From positions 41,071,787 through 41,135,786 of the forward strand of contig OY720346.1 in NCBI GenBank assembly GCA_963082975.1: DNA of 64,000 nt. Reading direction: 5' to 3'. The translations under genes and the position numbers were made by a program. The notes under the pieces were generated by a model. It worked only from the letters and a program-made list of their open reading frames with translations. It was not told the origin of the DNA and made no database searches. Numbering within the stretch: the first letter of the stretch is position 1; each line of letters opens with the position of its first letter. This document shows, piece by piece, positions 45,919 through 57,649 of the stretch. This stretch comes from Labia minor (Eukaryota > Arthropoda > Insecta > Dermaptera > Spongiphoridae).

Positions 45919-46617
45919 CGAGGGTCGTTCACAAAGTAACCGCCGTTTTGAAATAAAAAATAAACCAATTGAGATACAAAAATTTTATTATATACCTACA
46001 TTTTAAAACTACACTTTTTCTCTACTTTTCTATATATTCACCAAATAAATTCAAGCACTTATCATATCTTTTAACAGTTTTTGAAATGGCGTCTGCATAA
46101 AAATCTGCCATCTGAGAGCTTAGCCAACCTGTCACAGTCTCATCTCCGGTAACGATCCTGTTCAAAAAAGTTTCTCCTTCAATGTCATACCGAGTAAGAA
46201 AGTCTATGGCAGAACTCATTCTTTTCATTTTGTGATCGTCGGTGAGCACTTTTGGAATCCAACGAGCACAAAACTTGTGATAGCCAAGTTTTTCTGTCAC
46301 TATCTCATGCACAAAACTTCGAAAAATTTCAGGAAAATGATCGGAAAATCCCGAGATTGTGAAACGCCGGTTCTCACGAATTTTCTCGTTCACTTTGTTC
46401 ATCAAGTCATCACTGACGAGACAGGCGGAGGATTTTTATGCAGACAGCATTTCAAAAACTGTTAAAAGATATGATAAGTGCTTGAATTTATTTGGTGAAT
46501 ATGTAGAAAAGTAGAGGAAAAGTGTAGTTTTAAAATGAAGGTATATAATAAAATTTTTGTATCTCAATTCGTTTATTTTTTATTTCAAAACGGCGGTTAC
46601 TTTGTGAACGACCCTCG
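45919..46617. mobile_element. Palindromic mariner relic
   Basis: Outer ends CGAGGGTCGTTCACAAAGTA on both sides, flanked by TA. The inverted match reaches ~190 bp inward from each end and includes the transposase C-terminal codons (DFYADxISKTVKRYDKCLN... to the stop) on opposite strands. The middle (minus strand, ~46150-46405) keeps part of the N-terminal half, with HEIVTEKLGYHKFCARWIP and IVTGDET (first catalytic Asp). The remaining catalytic part is deleted. Both ends thus derive from the 3' end of a mariner. Confidence 0.85.
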
Positions 46618-46647
46618 TAATTTAATGTTTCACCATATTCGAGTAAA

Positions 46648-46930
46648 GGAATTGTATGACCTCTATGCATCTCCAGATATAGTTAGGCCTATAAAATCGA
46701 GAAGGCTGGGTGGCTAGAAAGGGAGAGGAAAGAATGGCGAAAAAAATATTGGTGAGAAGACCGATTAGGAAACGTCCGCTTGTAATACTAAGGAAGCGAT
46801 GGGTGGACAATGTAGGAAGGGAGGTGAAAGAGATAGGACAGGATAGGAGTTGGATGGTTGTAGCTCAGGATAGGGACACTTGGAAAAATGTAGTGCGGTC
46901 AAGAACTTTAGAGACACAGACATAGATAGG
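46648..46930 (+). pseudogene. LINE (RTE/CR1-like) 3' fragment with 12 bp target-site duplication
   Basis: Reads ELYDLYASPDIV, then MARKGEERMAKKILVRRPI and RKRWVDNVGREVKEIGQDR, ending near ACACAGACATAGATAGG. Flanked by TATTCGAGTAAA at 46636-46647 and 46931-46942, which fixes both ends and shows a 5'-truncated insertion by target-primed reverse transcription. Confidence 0.85.
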
Positions 46931-46958
46931 TATTCGAGTAAAAATAAAATCTTTTCTT

Positions 46959-47307
46959 TTATTTAAATTTTTTTTGGTCCTTTATTTTTATCCGTGAATG
47001 CATGTTCTTGACATATATAGTTAGGGGGAGGGGGAAGTATTTAGAGTAATTATTAAGAATTGAATGATGATCTACTTCGGATAAAATGTTAAGATCTTTA
47101 AGAGCAGCTATTAGTTGGGTAGCAGCTGTCGATCTTGGCATATCCCATTCTGGTATCCATACTGGCCGAGATGCTTCATGTTTTCGCAAAAAATGCTCAT
47201 GGGTGTCTTCGAGATGGCGGGGACGGGCAGGTTTCGTCAGATCCCAAATCTTTTTTTTCTCTTTGACCACATTCATTATATTTGATTCAACTACGATTAA
47301 ACGAACT
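46959..47307 (-). CDS. Orphan terminal-exon candidate, protein not recognised
   Basis: After an acceptor (CCAATATAAACAG, AG at 47308-47309), ~115 codons are open to a TAA at 46959. It starts VRLIVVESNIMNVVKEKKK, then IWDLTKPARPRHLEDTHEHF and VWIPEWDMPRSTAATQLIAA. Composition is coding-like and less A+T-rich than its flanks. It begins one base into a codon. The reading upstream of the acceptor is low-complexity, supporting an intron there. It is upstream of, and on the same strand as, the CFAP73-like exons, but it ends in a stop and does not look like that family's N-terminus, so it is probably another gene. Confidence 0.55.
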
Positions 47308-47402
47308 CTGTTTATATTGGAAAATGAATTGAAACAAAAATTGAATAATAAAAAAAATAACAAACATAGAATATTAAAATTTCTTTGCAATGTTTTTTTT
47401 TA

Positions 47403-48265
47403 AAAAAATAAAACTAGATTTTTATTTAAATTTTTTTTTTTCATATTTAAAATAAAAAAAAGAAATTATTTATTTACTGACTGCAAACCACTTCATCATT
47501 AAATCTTCGTCCTTCGGATAATTATAATATTTTTAATTCCACTAAAGTCGCTTTTCTTTCTGGTCCTACTCATTTTTAAAATTCTTGACTTAACATTGCA
47601 TCCTACCTACGCAATTTTCATTCTCGACTCACATCCACATTTTTTCAACCTAAAATAATCTCGAACGCTTACTAGTTTAACTTTTTTCAACGCTTTTAAA
47701 TTTTATTGAAATTTAAAAATATCATTTAAATTGCTACACAATCTAATAAACAAAGTTTTATATTTAATTAATTTTGATTAACCAATATTTAAAAAAAAAT
47801 GATTAAATTTTATTTATGAACCCATAAGAAAGTTTATTTTAATTAAAATAAATATTTAATTTACTTATTATTATTACTTATTATAGAAATTACTAATATT
47901 GTCGTGTAGTAAATTAATATTTAATTTAAGAATTTCTTTTTCTTTTTTTTAATTTTATATGAAAAATTATAAAATTATTTCATGATGATCAAAGAAAAAT
48001 TGTTTTACTCAAAATTTTCTAATTGGAACTAAATACTATCATAGCTAATTAAATATAAAATCGACTTTGATAAAAAAAATTGTATTTAAACATAAATTAA
48101 TTAATAAAAGCTTTTGTGTAAAAGAAAATTTGTAATTTTATGAAAATACTTTTTTAAGTATCACACACACACACACACTTTCATCCCTTCTCATTAATAT
48201 TAAATATTAAATAAGAATGAAATTTATTCTTTGAATGAATCTTTTTTGTGCTTCTTTTCTTTTAG
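47403..48265. other. A+T-rich stretch with weak exon hints
   Basis: On the minus strand at ~47480-47530 a short frame reads YPKDEDLMMKWFAVS. Splice sites are weak and it is not called. (CA)n at ~48163-48178. Confidence 0.3.
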
Positions 48266-48343
48266 AGTTCCCTTTTGAGAAAAGCCATGTCATCGATTCC
48301 TAATGAAGTAACAAAACAACAACAACAACAACATCAACATTAA
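48266..48343 (+). CDS. Candidate terminal exon with a polyglutamine end
   Basis: A strong pyrimidine tract and TTTTCTTTTAG acceptor precede 78 nt that read SSLLRKAMSSIPNEVTKQQQ..., ending in mixed Q/H and a stop. One other frame also remains open for 11 codons (FPFEKSHVIDS). The partner exon was not found, so the frame is unproven. Confidence 0.3.
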   Translation, partial: SSLLRKAMSSIPNEVTKQQQQQHQH

Positions 48344-48970
48344 CAGTAACAATATCTGAAAGACTGTATAAATGTTAGCCAATATCTGAAAGCAAACCTC
48401 CCTTTAGGTTTCCAAACTCACCCTTAAAAGTGAACACAGATGGGAGTGGTTTGAATTCCAAATGGATACTACTATTGCGTACAGAAGGGGTCGTGCAATG
48501 AACCTCCCAGACCAGGCATGTGTGTCACGATCGCATTTAATATTTTACTATAGAACAACCTACATTTTAATTGACATTTTTTAGACACTAGAAGAATATT
48601 TATATTGTATTTTTCTCTTAAAAGAATTGTTATGTAGATATTTATTAAAATTTCTCTCTCTCTATATATATAGATATAGATATTTGCATACTTAAAATAA
48701 ATAATACATATAATTTATATACTAATGATCATATAAAAAATGTATCTGTTTGCCCAAAGAATATTTAATTATTCTTTTGTCAAGAAATTAGAAATATTCA
48801 ATTTTCAATTTAATTTAAATTATATATGATATAGTGTAGAGAGAAAAAAAGATATTATATTTTAATTTTATTTATAATTCCTGTATTGTGTTTCTTATTT
48901 TCAACTTTTTAACTATTATTTATAATTATTTTTATTATATAAAAATTGAAGGAAAATTTAATGAAAAAAT
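48344..48970. other. Unassigned; GC-richer patch at 48380-48540
   Basis: Contains CAATATCTGAAAG twice (~48349 and ~48380). On the minus strand a GTGAGT donor-like site (~48424-48429) follows an open stretch of ~35 codons (...HAWSGRFIARPLLYAIVV), but no acceptor is convincing. Confidence 0.3.
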
Positions 48971-49191
48971 CTGGAGTGTCTCTGACTTGGAATAATAATT
49001 AACATTTATTATATATCAAAGTTAAATTTAATTAATTATAAATTAAAATTAATAAATAATATTTATTAAACCAGCGCCTGATTTGTTCTTTGTTGATGAC
49101 ACCACTTCACATGCTGGCGTGTGATTGTCAGTCAACCTGTTAAAAAAATAATTCCGGTACTTTCAGCGATTCAATCAAGCTGAAATTCTAC

Positions 49192-49472
49192 AGGGTGGGG
49201 CAGAAAAACCTATCAGTTTTCAAAACGTTATAAAATTAAAACCACTCAGATTGTCAAAAAATTTATTTTATTAACATATCGAAAATTGTATGCCATTATT
49301 AAATTTAAGTTTTGAAAATCACATCACTCAAATGTCGTCCTTGGGAGCGGATACACTGATTTAGGCGCTCGCGGTAATTTGCGATATGTTAATAAAATAA
49401 ATTTTTTGACAAGCTGAGTGGTTTTTATTTTATAACGTTTTGAAATCTGATAGGTTTTTCTGCCCCACCCTG
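49192..49472. mobile_element. Tc/IS630-like miniature element nested in HL-A
   Basis: Terminal inverted repeats CAGGGTGGGGCAGAAAAACC extend ~60 bp. The minus-strand interior keeps a short transposase-like end (NYRERLNQCIRSQGRHL). Inserted at ATTCTA/TATAGCAG of HL-A, so it is younger than that copy. Confidence 0.8.
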
Positions 49473-49559
49473 AATATATAGCAGTTTTATACAATTTTTA
49501 ATCATGTGAAAAACTATCAAACATATATCTTTATTTTTACGGTCAGTTTAGAGGAGAAA

Positions 49560-50150
49560 TAAGTTGACCTGTGGCCAGGTCCGAACCGACCGACGGTTTG
49601 AAGTAAATTAATTTCCAGCTACAGAAACAATTTCAAATAATTTTAATATATCTTTAATGTAATAAAAAACAGATATGGATACATAAATAATAAATATAAA
49701 CATTTTTAATTTTATTTTATTTATAATATATATGCAAGACCAGGCTGTGACGTTATGAATGGCTGGATGACGTCCTATAATTTTAAATCAAGAAAAAACT
49801 AATAAATATGATTTTTCTCGAGGATAAAACCAATACAAAGTGCATGATTCGTGGTGATATATAAAAAAATCTCCTTATGTGAAATTTGGTGTGAAAATAA
49901 CCCTTCCCTTCCTATCGTCGATCGCTAATACTACCACTTCCGGTTTCCGGATTTGCACCAAAAGTTGAAAAATTCATCCCACTCCGTTCAGCCGTTCAGG
50001 CTGTACACATCTATACGAACGGACATCATGCTAAAAATACTTTTTTCTGTTAAGAAAATGCATGATTCGTGGAGATATGTAAAAATCTCTACATATGAAA
50101 TTTGGTGTGAAAACAATACCTCCCTTACTATCGTCGGTCGGTAAAAAATG
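49560..50150 (-). mobile_element. HL-B repeat
   Basis: Shares GACATCATGCTAAAAATAC, AGAAAATGCATGATTCGTG and CCTCCCTTACTATCG...CGGTCGGTAAAAA with 28745-29180. The start near 49565 includes GTCCGAACCGACCGACGG. Confidence 0.6.
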
Positions 50151-50397
50151 AAAACTTAGTAGGTAATGACCCCCTTCCGGATGAGCTACATTTCTCAAAA
50201 GTTGATAGAAAACTACGAATTTTGAATAACATCCGTGTATCAAATTTCATTATTCTAGCTCAACCCTTTTTGTGTAATCTTATCTACATATATATATATA
50301 CACACACACACATACATTTATCTCAACATTATTGAAAATGACTCAAGGACCTTCAAAACGTGAAAAACATCAAAATCTCGACATCGAAAATTTTCAA

Positions 50398-51722
50398 TTA
50401 GAATGTTATTATATCTTAATTTTATAAAAATTTTAATCAAAATTAAAATTTATAAAATTTGATATGAGGCATAGCCCATAAATTTGAGAGAAATTCAATT
50501 CTTCATAGGAAAAGTATGAATTTACATGTTTCTAAGCATTCTCAAACAAAATTAATAAAATAAAATTGAAGAAATGGACGAAACATAAGATTCCAATGTG
50601 TGAAGAAGTTAATTTTAAACATATTATTTAAGTAAAAATAATGAGATGCACTGTTTATTTGTACATATGTATGTACGAGTAAGTACGTATAAAGACGTAT
50701 CGTACATGAACTGCATAATTACTCTTCAACAATTTTGGTGAGTTGATGTTATTCTTAGGTACTTATTCCTGTAATATATTTTTTCTTGGTACATCATATT
50801 TAGCTTTGGAACTATTTGTTAAATAGTAGAATCTATGATTCTATTGTATACTCACATGCATGAAACATGCAAACATTAACATTATTATATCGCCTTCATT
50901 GTTCGTTCTATTTTTTATATTATCTATTTTCCAAAATTATCTTTATTCTGTAACGATTCTCATTGATCTTTAACTAAATAAATTTATAAAGACCAAAAAA
51001 TTAAATAATATTAACAATAACATAATTAAAAAAATAGATATAAAAAGAAATAATAATTTAAAATTTGTATAATCTTTCTTAATTAAATATGAAATTTCAA
51101 CATGTTCCATATTCTATATATATTTTACTTAAAAAGATTTATTATTAATGAACTAGAAGAAAATATAAAATACAAATGTCATGTCTACGAAAATTTAATG
51201 CTATAAAAATCCCCAGGTGTTTTCCTGTTGATTACTCCTTGCTAATTTTCATGTTTTTTTTTTTTTTTGTTTTTATTTTGGTCGTTTCAAATGCATTATT
51301 GCTTGGAGAGTTTTTGTTTTTAAGAAACATTAATACATTTCTTATATTTAGGAATATATATTTTCTCCTATACCATATAATTTATTTTTCAAAATTTATT
51401 ATTTTAATTCCATTAAATTTTATCAATTAAATAAATATAATTCTAATTTGTAGTTTTATTTAATTGAATATGTTATGTTTTATTATGATATATACATTTT
51501 ATATGGTTCACGATTTATAATTTTCACTCCTCATTGGATGCATCATCTTCAAAAGGTAAAAATTTAAGAAATATAGGTAATTATTTTTATAGATTAGCAA
51601 TACTCAAATAGAGTGGAGGGGATAGTAAAGAATTCATGATAAAGATTGTGTATCTATGAGAAAACAATTCGAAATTGTAGGGAGATAGATATAAAAAATA
51701 AATAAATAAATAAAAATAATTA
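50398..51722. other. A+T-rich stretch, no gene called
   Basis: An 84-codon frame at 51176-51430 is dominated by F/I/L from T-rich DNA and is not credible as a gene. No repeat terminus recognised. Confidence 0.4.
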
Positions 51723-51925
51723 CTAGCTGCTCCGAGCGCCTTCGGCGCTCTCCATACCTAGAAGGGGGCTCCGCCCCCTGTACCCCCGAGTGATACATAG
51801 TATTTGGTTGAAAGTCTGTATGTAAAAGGTTTTCATCCATTTTGTTTCAATCAGTATAAGTAGATAAGACATGTATTTGTTTTCTTGTAAAATATATTTT
51901 AATTTAATCAGTAAATTAATTATAT
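51723..51925 (-). mobile_element. Helitron 3' end, copy 1
   Basis: Read on the minus strand it ends GGGGGCGGAGCCCCC, then the hairpin GAGCGCCGAAGGCGCTC and GGAGCAGCTAG/T, the canonical hairpin plus CTAG/T end of Helitrons. Matches 59129-59335 closely. Confidence 0.85.
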
Positions 51926-52330
51926 ATTATTATTATATATGCTATATTTATCTAACTCTGTGTCTCTACAGTTTTCGAAAGTTCTTAACCGCAGCATCCA
52001 CATTTTTCTAAGCGTCTTTATCCTGAGCTACAACCAAATCCTACCCTGTCCCATCTCTCCCATGTCCCTTCCTTCATTGTCCACCCACCTTGGTCCTTGG
52101 TCTTCCAACGGATGTTTCCCAATCGGTTTCTCCCAATTTCTAGTTTCTCCAATTCCAACCACGCCCCCTTCCCATCCCAGCCTTCTCGATTTTATAACCT
52201 TAACTATATTTGGACATTATTTCTCGTTATGCCATCTCCGCCATCCCCCTGTGACCTCATCTTCCTTTGGCCTACAAATGCTGCGAACAATATTAATCTT
52301 ACAAATACTCTAAATCTACTCTCGTCTCCC
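51926..52330 (-). pseudogene. LINE (RTE/CR1-like) 3' fragment
   Basis: The reverse strand carries the family blocks (TAAGAACTTTCGAAAACTGT, GGGACATGGGAGAGATGGG, ATTCGCAGCATTTGT-like text) with many changes. It abuts the Helitron end. Confidence 0.65.
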
Positions 52331-52341
52331 AGAGTCATCAA

Positions 52342-52377
52342 TAGGGTGACCAAACGTCCCGTCTTTAGGTGCTCTGT
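52342..52377 (+). mobile_element. hAT MITE end fragment
   Basis: TAGGGTGACCAAACGTCCCG plus TTTAGGTGCTCTG match the left end of 20479-20660. The right end is missing. Confidence 0.65.
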
Positions 52378-52811
52378 ATGTAAGTCGTATCCGTAGCATA
52401 ATTCTTGAATTTTTTTGTTTAATTACATTTCGGTTGATTTTTCCCCAATTTCTCTAATCACATGTCTCCTCTTCCAGTCCGATACATTTACCTAGCTAGA
52501 ACACTCCATTTTTTAAAATTTTAAATAGAGGGAGAGAGAGAGGTTCTAATTATATATATATCTGTTTCTATGACAGCAAAAAAGTAAACAAATTACATAC
52601 ATACAAACAAACACTCTCCTTTATATATATATATCTGGAAAATGGAACACCCGCAGCTCAGCTCAGGAGTTACCTAAGATTCTAATTTCTTTTTTATTTT
52701 TCATCATTTGAGGTACCCTTCACCTCAGAAAAATTTGGTTACCTTACTCCTTGTATTTTAGGCTCTGGAGTTTTTTGCGTACAGACGGACACTATCGTAT
52801 TAAATATATAG

Positions 52812-52933
52812 ATTAGACTCTTCAGTGGTTTAATGGTTAGCACAACAGTCTACTATACTGAAGACTCTAGTAAATTATAATGTTATTTCTATTGGGAGCT
52901 CAAGAAGTCTCGAATTTATATACAAAAAGAGAG

Positions 52934-52960
<27 letters not shown>
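52812..52960 (+). mobile_element. tRNA-derived SINE
   Basis: GACTCTTCAGTGGTTTAATGG, GTTAGCACAACAGTCTACTA and TGAAGACTCTAG form a tRNA-like head; an A-rich tail and a TA microsatellite (52937-52968) follow. Confidence 0.6.
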
Positions 52961-52968
<8 letters not shown>

Positions 52969-53500
52969 CGAAAAAATTTTTTAGATGTGAGATGATAAAA
53001 TAAAAATCAATTAAATTTAATTCTATTTAAAAGGGAAACAAAACTGTTTTCTTCTTAATGTATTTAACTTTTTAATTAAGTTAGTAATAAAGATAATGAA
53101 ATGTTTTTTGTGTCAAACCGAGGGCAGATAAAATTCGAAAATTAATGTAGAATTATAATATTTTTTAAATATGACTAATCTTGATTGGAAAATATTTTAC
53201 AATCGATAGACATTCTACAAGTCATGTATATTTTATCTAAAATTACATTAATTATTATTATATTAATTATATTAGTTATGTCTATTTGATTTAGTTTAAT
53301 CTTAATAAATATTCAATAAATAATCCATTCAAAACAACTCAAATCCTCAATTCATTAAGAAATTATGTTAATAAACGGTACTTTTCTTTTCTATCAAAAA
53401 AAATAATAATAATAAATGATTTGTTAAGAATATTTTCAAATTCTATCTCTATCTTATTGGAGATATTTTGAAGTTTGTTTCAAAGAGAGAAAAGTAAGTA
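52969..53500. other. A+T-rich stretch, no gene seen
   Basis: No exon or repeat end recognised. Confidence 0.45.
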
Positions 53501-53772
53501 TGAAAGAGTGATAGGGGGGATAGAGGGATTTGGTGAAGAGGGAAAGGGGAAGGGGTGGGGGAAGAGAGTGAGAAATGAAGAGAAGAGAAGAGAGAAACAT
53601 GGGAGGGAGATTTTCTCGTAACTTATTACAAATTTATAAAAGAGCTTATTACGGCCTCTGTTTATATCCAACTCGGAAAATAATTCATTTTCATACAAAA
53701 GTTGGAAAGAAAGTAAAAGAAGTAGAAAGGGAAATAAATTCTCGTTATTTAATGAAAATTATTATCAAGTGA
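53500..53772 (+). other. GA-rich tract followed by a possible exon
   Basis: A purine-rich run (53500-53600) leads into an open frame reading RNLLQIYKRAYYGLCLYPTR, then KVGKKVKEVEREINSRYLM and a stop at ~53770. The other strand is also open for 72 codons. No splice sites stand out and no family is recognised. Confidence 0.2.
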
Positions 53773-54220
53773 AGATATGCTTACCGCCTACGTATCTAAT
53801 ATATAATTCTAATTCATAGTTCATAATCTCATGAAATATTATTAAACGTCACTTGGTTATAAATCTGAAATAATTAAATTCTAAATCTAATGTCTATACT
53901 TACGAATACATATTTGGACTTATTTATTATATCTCTCTTCCTCTCGGATATATGGGTGTGTACTTGACAATCCACATCACTAATTACATCCTTATTATCT
54001 ATCCATGCTTGACTTACAATAGAAAGTGTATTTTATTAAATTATACCTGTCATGATTATAATAATGTGATATAAACTTTTAAAAAATGAAAAGTATATTT
54101 ATCTATTCAGGATCATTGTCCTAGAATTCCTAGAACATTGAAAATACGTAGAAGTTAGAAATTAGCTTTAATGTTTTTTTTATCCATACCTACATTTATT
54201 ATTTATTATTTGCGGATAGA
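53773..54220. other. A+T-rich stretch, no gene seen
   Basis: Nothing recognised. Confidence 0.45.
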
Positions 54221-54345
54221 CCCTGAGTATCACCCAGAGCTTTAAAGATAAATGATTAATTATTAAATTTCCTTAGGTCCAAACTCGAATCTTCAGTGTG
54301 GTAGACTGTCGTGCTAACCACTAAACCACTGAAGTCTCCATATCT
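54221..54345 (-). mobile_element. tRNA-derived SINE (uninterrupted reference copy)
   Basis: The minus strand reads GACTTCAGTGGTTTAGTGG, GTTAGCACGACAGTCTACC, and ATTCGAGTTTGGACC as a B-box-like string. It supplies the empty site for the MITE at 39156-39399. Confidence 0.7.
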
Positions 54346-56290
54346 ATATTATCTTAATAATAATTTAATTCTAGGTAATTTACAAAAATTAGAAATAATA
54401 TTTATTAGTATTCATTGTTTGTTACAATCGATATTTTTATATAAAAAGAGACAATCCCTAAGTCATTACTAAACTTACGAGTATACCTACATATTATAAT
54501 ATTATCTATCATTACCGGGTTCAAATTTGGATTAAATGTTTTAATAAAATTTAATTTAATAAATATTCGAGAATAAGTTAATTTTAAAGAGACCTAAATA
54601 ATTTTTATTAACCTAAAAAAAAGCTTTTTATTTTGTTTAATTTAAAAAAAAATAATGTTTTTATAATTTAAATAATTCTTAAAAAATATATATTTGAAGT
54701 TTATTTATTGAAATATACAATATTTATTTTATCTTTTTTAAATTGTTTTTTTTTTTGATTTTGATTTATCCTTGTTGAAAAATTTAGGGTATTTATTTAA
54801 AATGAACAATCACATCAGGTAATTAAATATATGTAGTTAAAATTTCATACGAGATAATTATTTTTCAAAATTTAACATTGTGATTTTTGTTACTCATTGA
54901 ATAAATAATTAATCAAAATATTTTAGTAAAATAGATTTTTTTAAAAATTCTATTAATTTTGTCATATAATATGACTAAAAAAGAAAAATTGATGATCAAT
55001 GAAAAAAAAAATGAAAAAATGATAAGACTTATGTGAAAAAGGTATGAAAAAAAGGGATAAAAAAGAAAAGGAACTATCATTGGTTAAAAGCGACCGGGTG
55101 GAAAATAGTTTAAACCCCTCCTTCAAGTGTTTCTGTCAAAAAAATGAAATTTTTCTTTCCACCTCTTGTTTTTTTATTCGCTTCATATTTTATCTATAAC
55201 ATAAAACCGTCACAAGCATTATAGTTCATTTGAAAAACAACATACACCCTGATATTTTTAGTGGGCGGAAACAGGAGGAAAGAAAGGGGGAAATTGTGAG
55301 ATGGAAATGTAAAATATTTTATACTCGTTCCACCCACATCCCTATCCTCACTGTTACATTTATTAGCAATTATTGTAGATGGGAATTATACAAGAATCAT
55401 GAATAATCTACATTTTCACTTTTCGAAAATAAATTAACCTTTCGGGAAAATTAGTTTTATAATTATAATAATAAATTACCAGAGCCCCAAGTATCAACAA
55501 TAAATACTATTATTATTTACCAAAGAAGAGAATTGATTTTAATTTAATATTCAGTTTTCATTACTGTTTTATTTGAACAATTGTTACTTTTCATTTTTCA
55601 TTTGTTTTCTACTTTGGATATATATACCAATATATACTAATATATATATATATATTGATATTGATATTTCATTCATACATTATGAAACTTGGAGGGTAAA
55701 AAAATCATTCATCATGGAATAATTACAATAGGATGTTGATGGTAATTGTACAAATATCGTTTTAAATCCGATAAAAAGAATATCAATGTTAATTAGATTT
55801 TTTAATTTAGAATTTATTAAAATTTATTTATTTTTTAGAAAAATTGAGCTTATATTTCTTTTTCATTTATATATATGTATATGTATTTTCAATAATTTCT
55901 TCATAATATAATAATAATAATAATAATTATCTGATTTATTTATAAAAAAAAATTGTTACATATCCGTCAAGAGAATATTTATTAGGTAGAAACATTATTA
56001 TTATTATTACGGACACTTAATCCATTTCTCCAACGGAGGGTCAAAAACTTATTATTTAAATAAAAATTAGTATTAATGTTTGTTATTGATTTTCCGAAAA
56101 CCTACTAATTAAAAGTTTCTAACTAAAAAATAGAAATAAATAATGACAATAATAAATAAATGAATAAATAATGAACCTGATCCCACCTTAGTAAATCTGT
56201 TATTAGAAACCACCTTGGTCCACCACCACAGTCTACCTATTAATAATCTTAATTATAAGAAAAAGATATTATAATAATATATATATATAA
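54346..56290. other. A+T-rich stretch, no gene seen
   Basis: Two GC-richer patches (55085-55130 and 55255-55300) hold no open frame or repeat ends that I could identify. Confidence 0.4.
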
Positions 56291-56321
56291 TGGTTGTTTA
56301 ATAAGTTCGCGGATCGAGAGG

Positions 56322-56458
56322 GACGTCTAAAAACTGCAACACCGGAAATCATCGGAAAAATAAAAGATATGGTATTGGAAGACCATCGTTTGACTGAAAG
56401 AGATTTAAGAGGCATTAGGAATTTCATTGGGCACAGTGAGCATTATTTTGAGATTTAA
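56322..56458 (+). pseudogene. mariner transposase N-terminal fragment
   Basis: 45 codons read GRLKTATPEIIGKIKDMVLE, then DHRLTERDLRGI, the region between the two helix-turn-helix motifs of mariner transposases (GRPxTA...xIxKIHxMVLxDRRL). It is preceded by a TTAATAAGTTCGCGG string resembling a terminal region. No 3' part. Confidence 0.55.
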
Positions 56459-56523
56459 TATGCGGGTTTAAGTTCCTCGAACCAACAAACAACCTATTAT
56501 AAATATATAATAAATAATATATA

Positions 56524-57274
56524 CGAGGGCAGGTAATAAGTCCGTAACTTTTTGAATTTCCCGCCTCTTAAATGAAATGGCAACAGTACTCCTGTCAAGT
56601 ATCAGAAGACATCTGACGAAAATTGAACCAACTGGGTCTTTTAGTTTTTGTTTGACATCCATTAATAGCACAGATTTGAGAAGAAAATGGAAAAAAGTGA
56701 ATTTCGTGTGCTCATTAAGCATTAGTTTTGCGAAAAACTGAATTTTTACACGGTTTCGTAATCGTGGATGAATCGTAGATACACCATAACAGCGGTTGCC
56801 AAAGTGGTGGTCAGCGAGAATTTCGCTGGTCCGCAGAAAAATTTGGAATATACTTACTCATCATGTTAAGTTATGTTTTAAGATGCATTAAAACATGATT
56901 CAATTCATAACAATAAGTGATAAGTTATAAAAACTCAATGTTTATGTGTTCTTTGATCACAATTTTTATTTATAAATATATTTAACACTTAAAAAATCCT
57001 ATTAGTGGTCCGCGGGATATGAATTATGAATTAACTGGTCCGTGAGGTCAAAAAGTTTGGCGACCGCTGCACCATAACATACGAGATCAAACAGCAGTCA
57101 AAACATTACACCAAAGTTCTCCGTAAATTTTATTTTTTAGATCGGATAAAAAGATTGGAGAAACGTTGGACCAAGTGTATAGAGCTCAAAGGAGTCTACG
57201 TTGAAAAATAAAAAAATGTTTTGCCCAAAAACCTGTGTTTCATTCAGAAAGTCACGGACTTATTGACCTACCCT
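56524..57274 (+). mobile_element. mariner deletion derivative carrying a nested hAT MITE
   Basis: Related to 18061-18415: starts CGAGGGCAGGTAATAAGTCC after TA. It keeps the transposase start region and the C-terminal KCIELKGVYVEK-stop, and ends GGACTTATTGACCTACCCT (last bases eroded). It contains an hAT MITE at 56790-57069. Confidence 0.8.
56790..57069. mobile_element. hAT MITE with perfect 8 bp target-site duplication
   Basis: Ends CAGCGGTTGCCAAAGTGG and GTTTGGCGACCGCTG. Flanked by CACCATAA at 56782-56789 and 57070-57077. 280 bp, non-coding, with subterminal GGTCCGC/GGTCCGTGAGG strings. Confidence 0.9.
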
Positions 57275-57640
57275 ATTTATATATTCTTGATAAAATTCAT
57301 ATAAATGTCTAAAGAATTTTTATGTATTTATTTATTATTTACTATCTTGAATTCATTTAATTAAATATTTTAGAATGGTTGAAAACTACTAAGAATAAAT
57401 TAAATTTAATAGATTATTCTAATTCCAACTAGAGAAAGAGAGAAAGAGAGAGAGAGTGAGAGAGAGATTTGGTTACAATTGATTTTTGGAAAATTTCAGT
57501 TATGCTTTCTTATTTATTACAAATCTATTTTGTGTGGATATATATATATATATATATATATAATCAAACTAAATTGGAATTTAATAATTAAATTCTCATT
57601 GGAAAATTTTCTTTGTTCTATCATTTCAAGATAACATTTT
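57275..57640. other. A+T-rich stretch with microsatellites
   Basis: (GA)n at ~57432-57470 and (TA)n at 57538-57562. Confidence 0.6.
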
Positions 57641-57649
57641 TTTTTAGAT

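Larger units (their letters stand above)
48971..50397 (-). mobile_element. HL-A repeat, copy 6, split by nested insertions
   Basis: CTGGAGTGTCTCTGACTTGG start at 48971. The body is broken at 49192-49472 by a Tc/IS630-like MITE and at ~49560-50150 by HL-B material. It resumes at AAACTTAGTAGGTAATGACC and ends degenerately near ATCGAAAATTTTC (50397), lacking the GAGATAGT end. Confidence 0.7.

Noticed and set aside
51176-51430. 84-codon hydrophobic open frame
   Set aside because: T-rich, F/L/I-dominated; typical chance frame in this composition.
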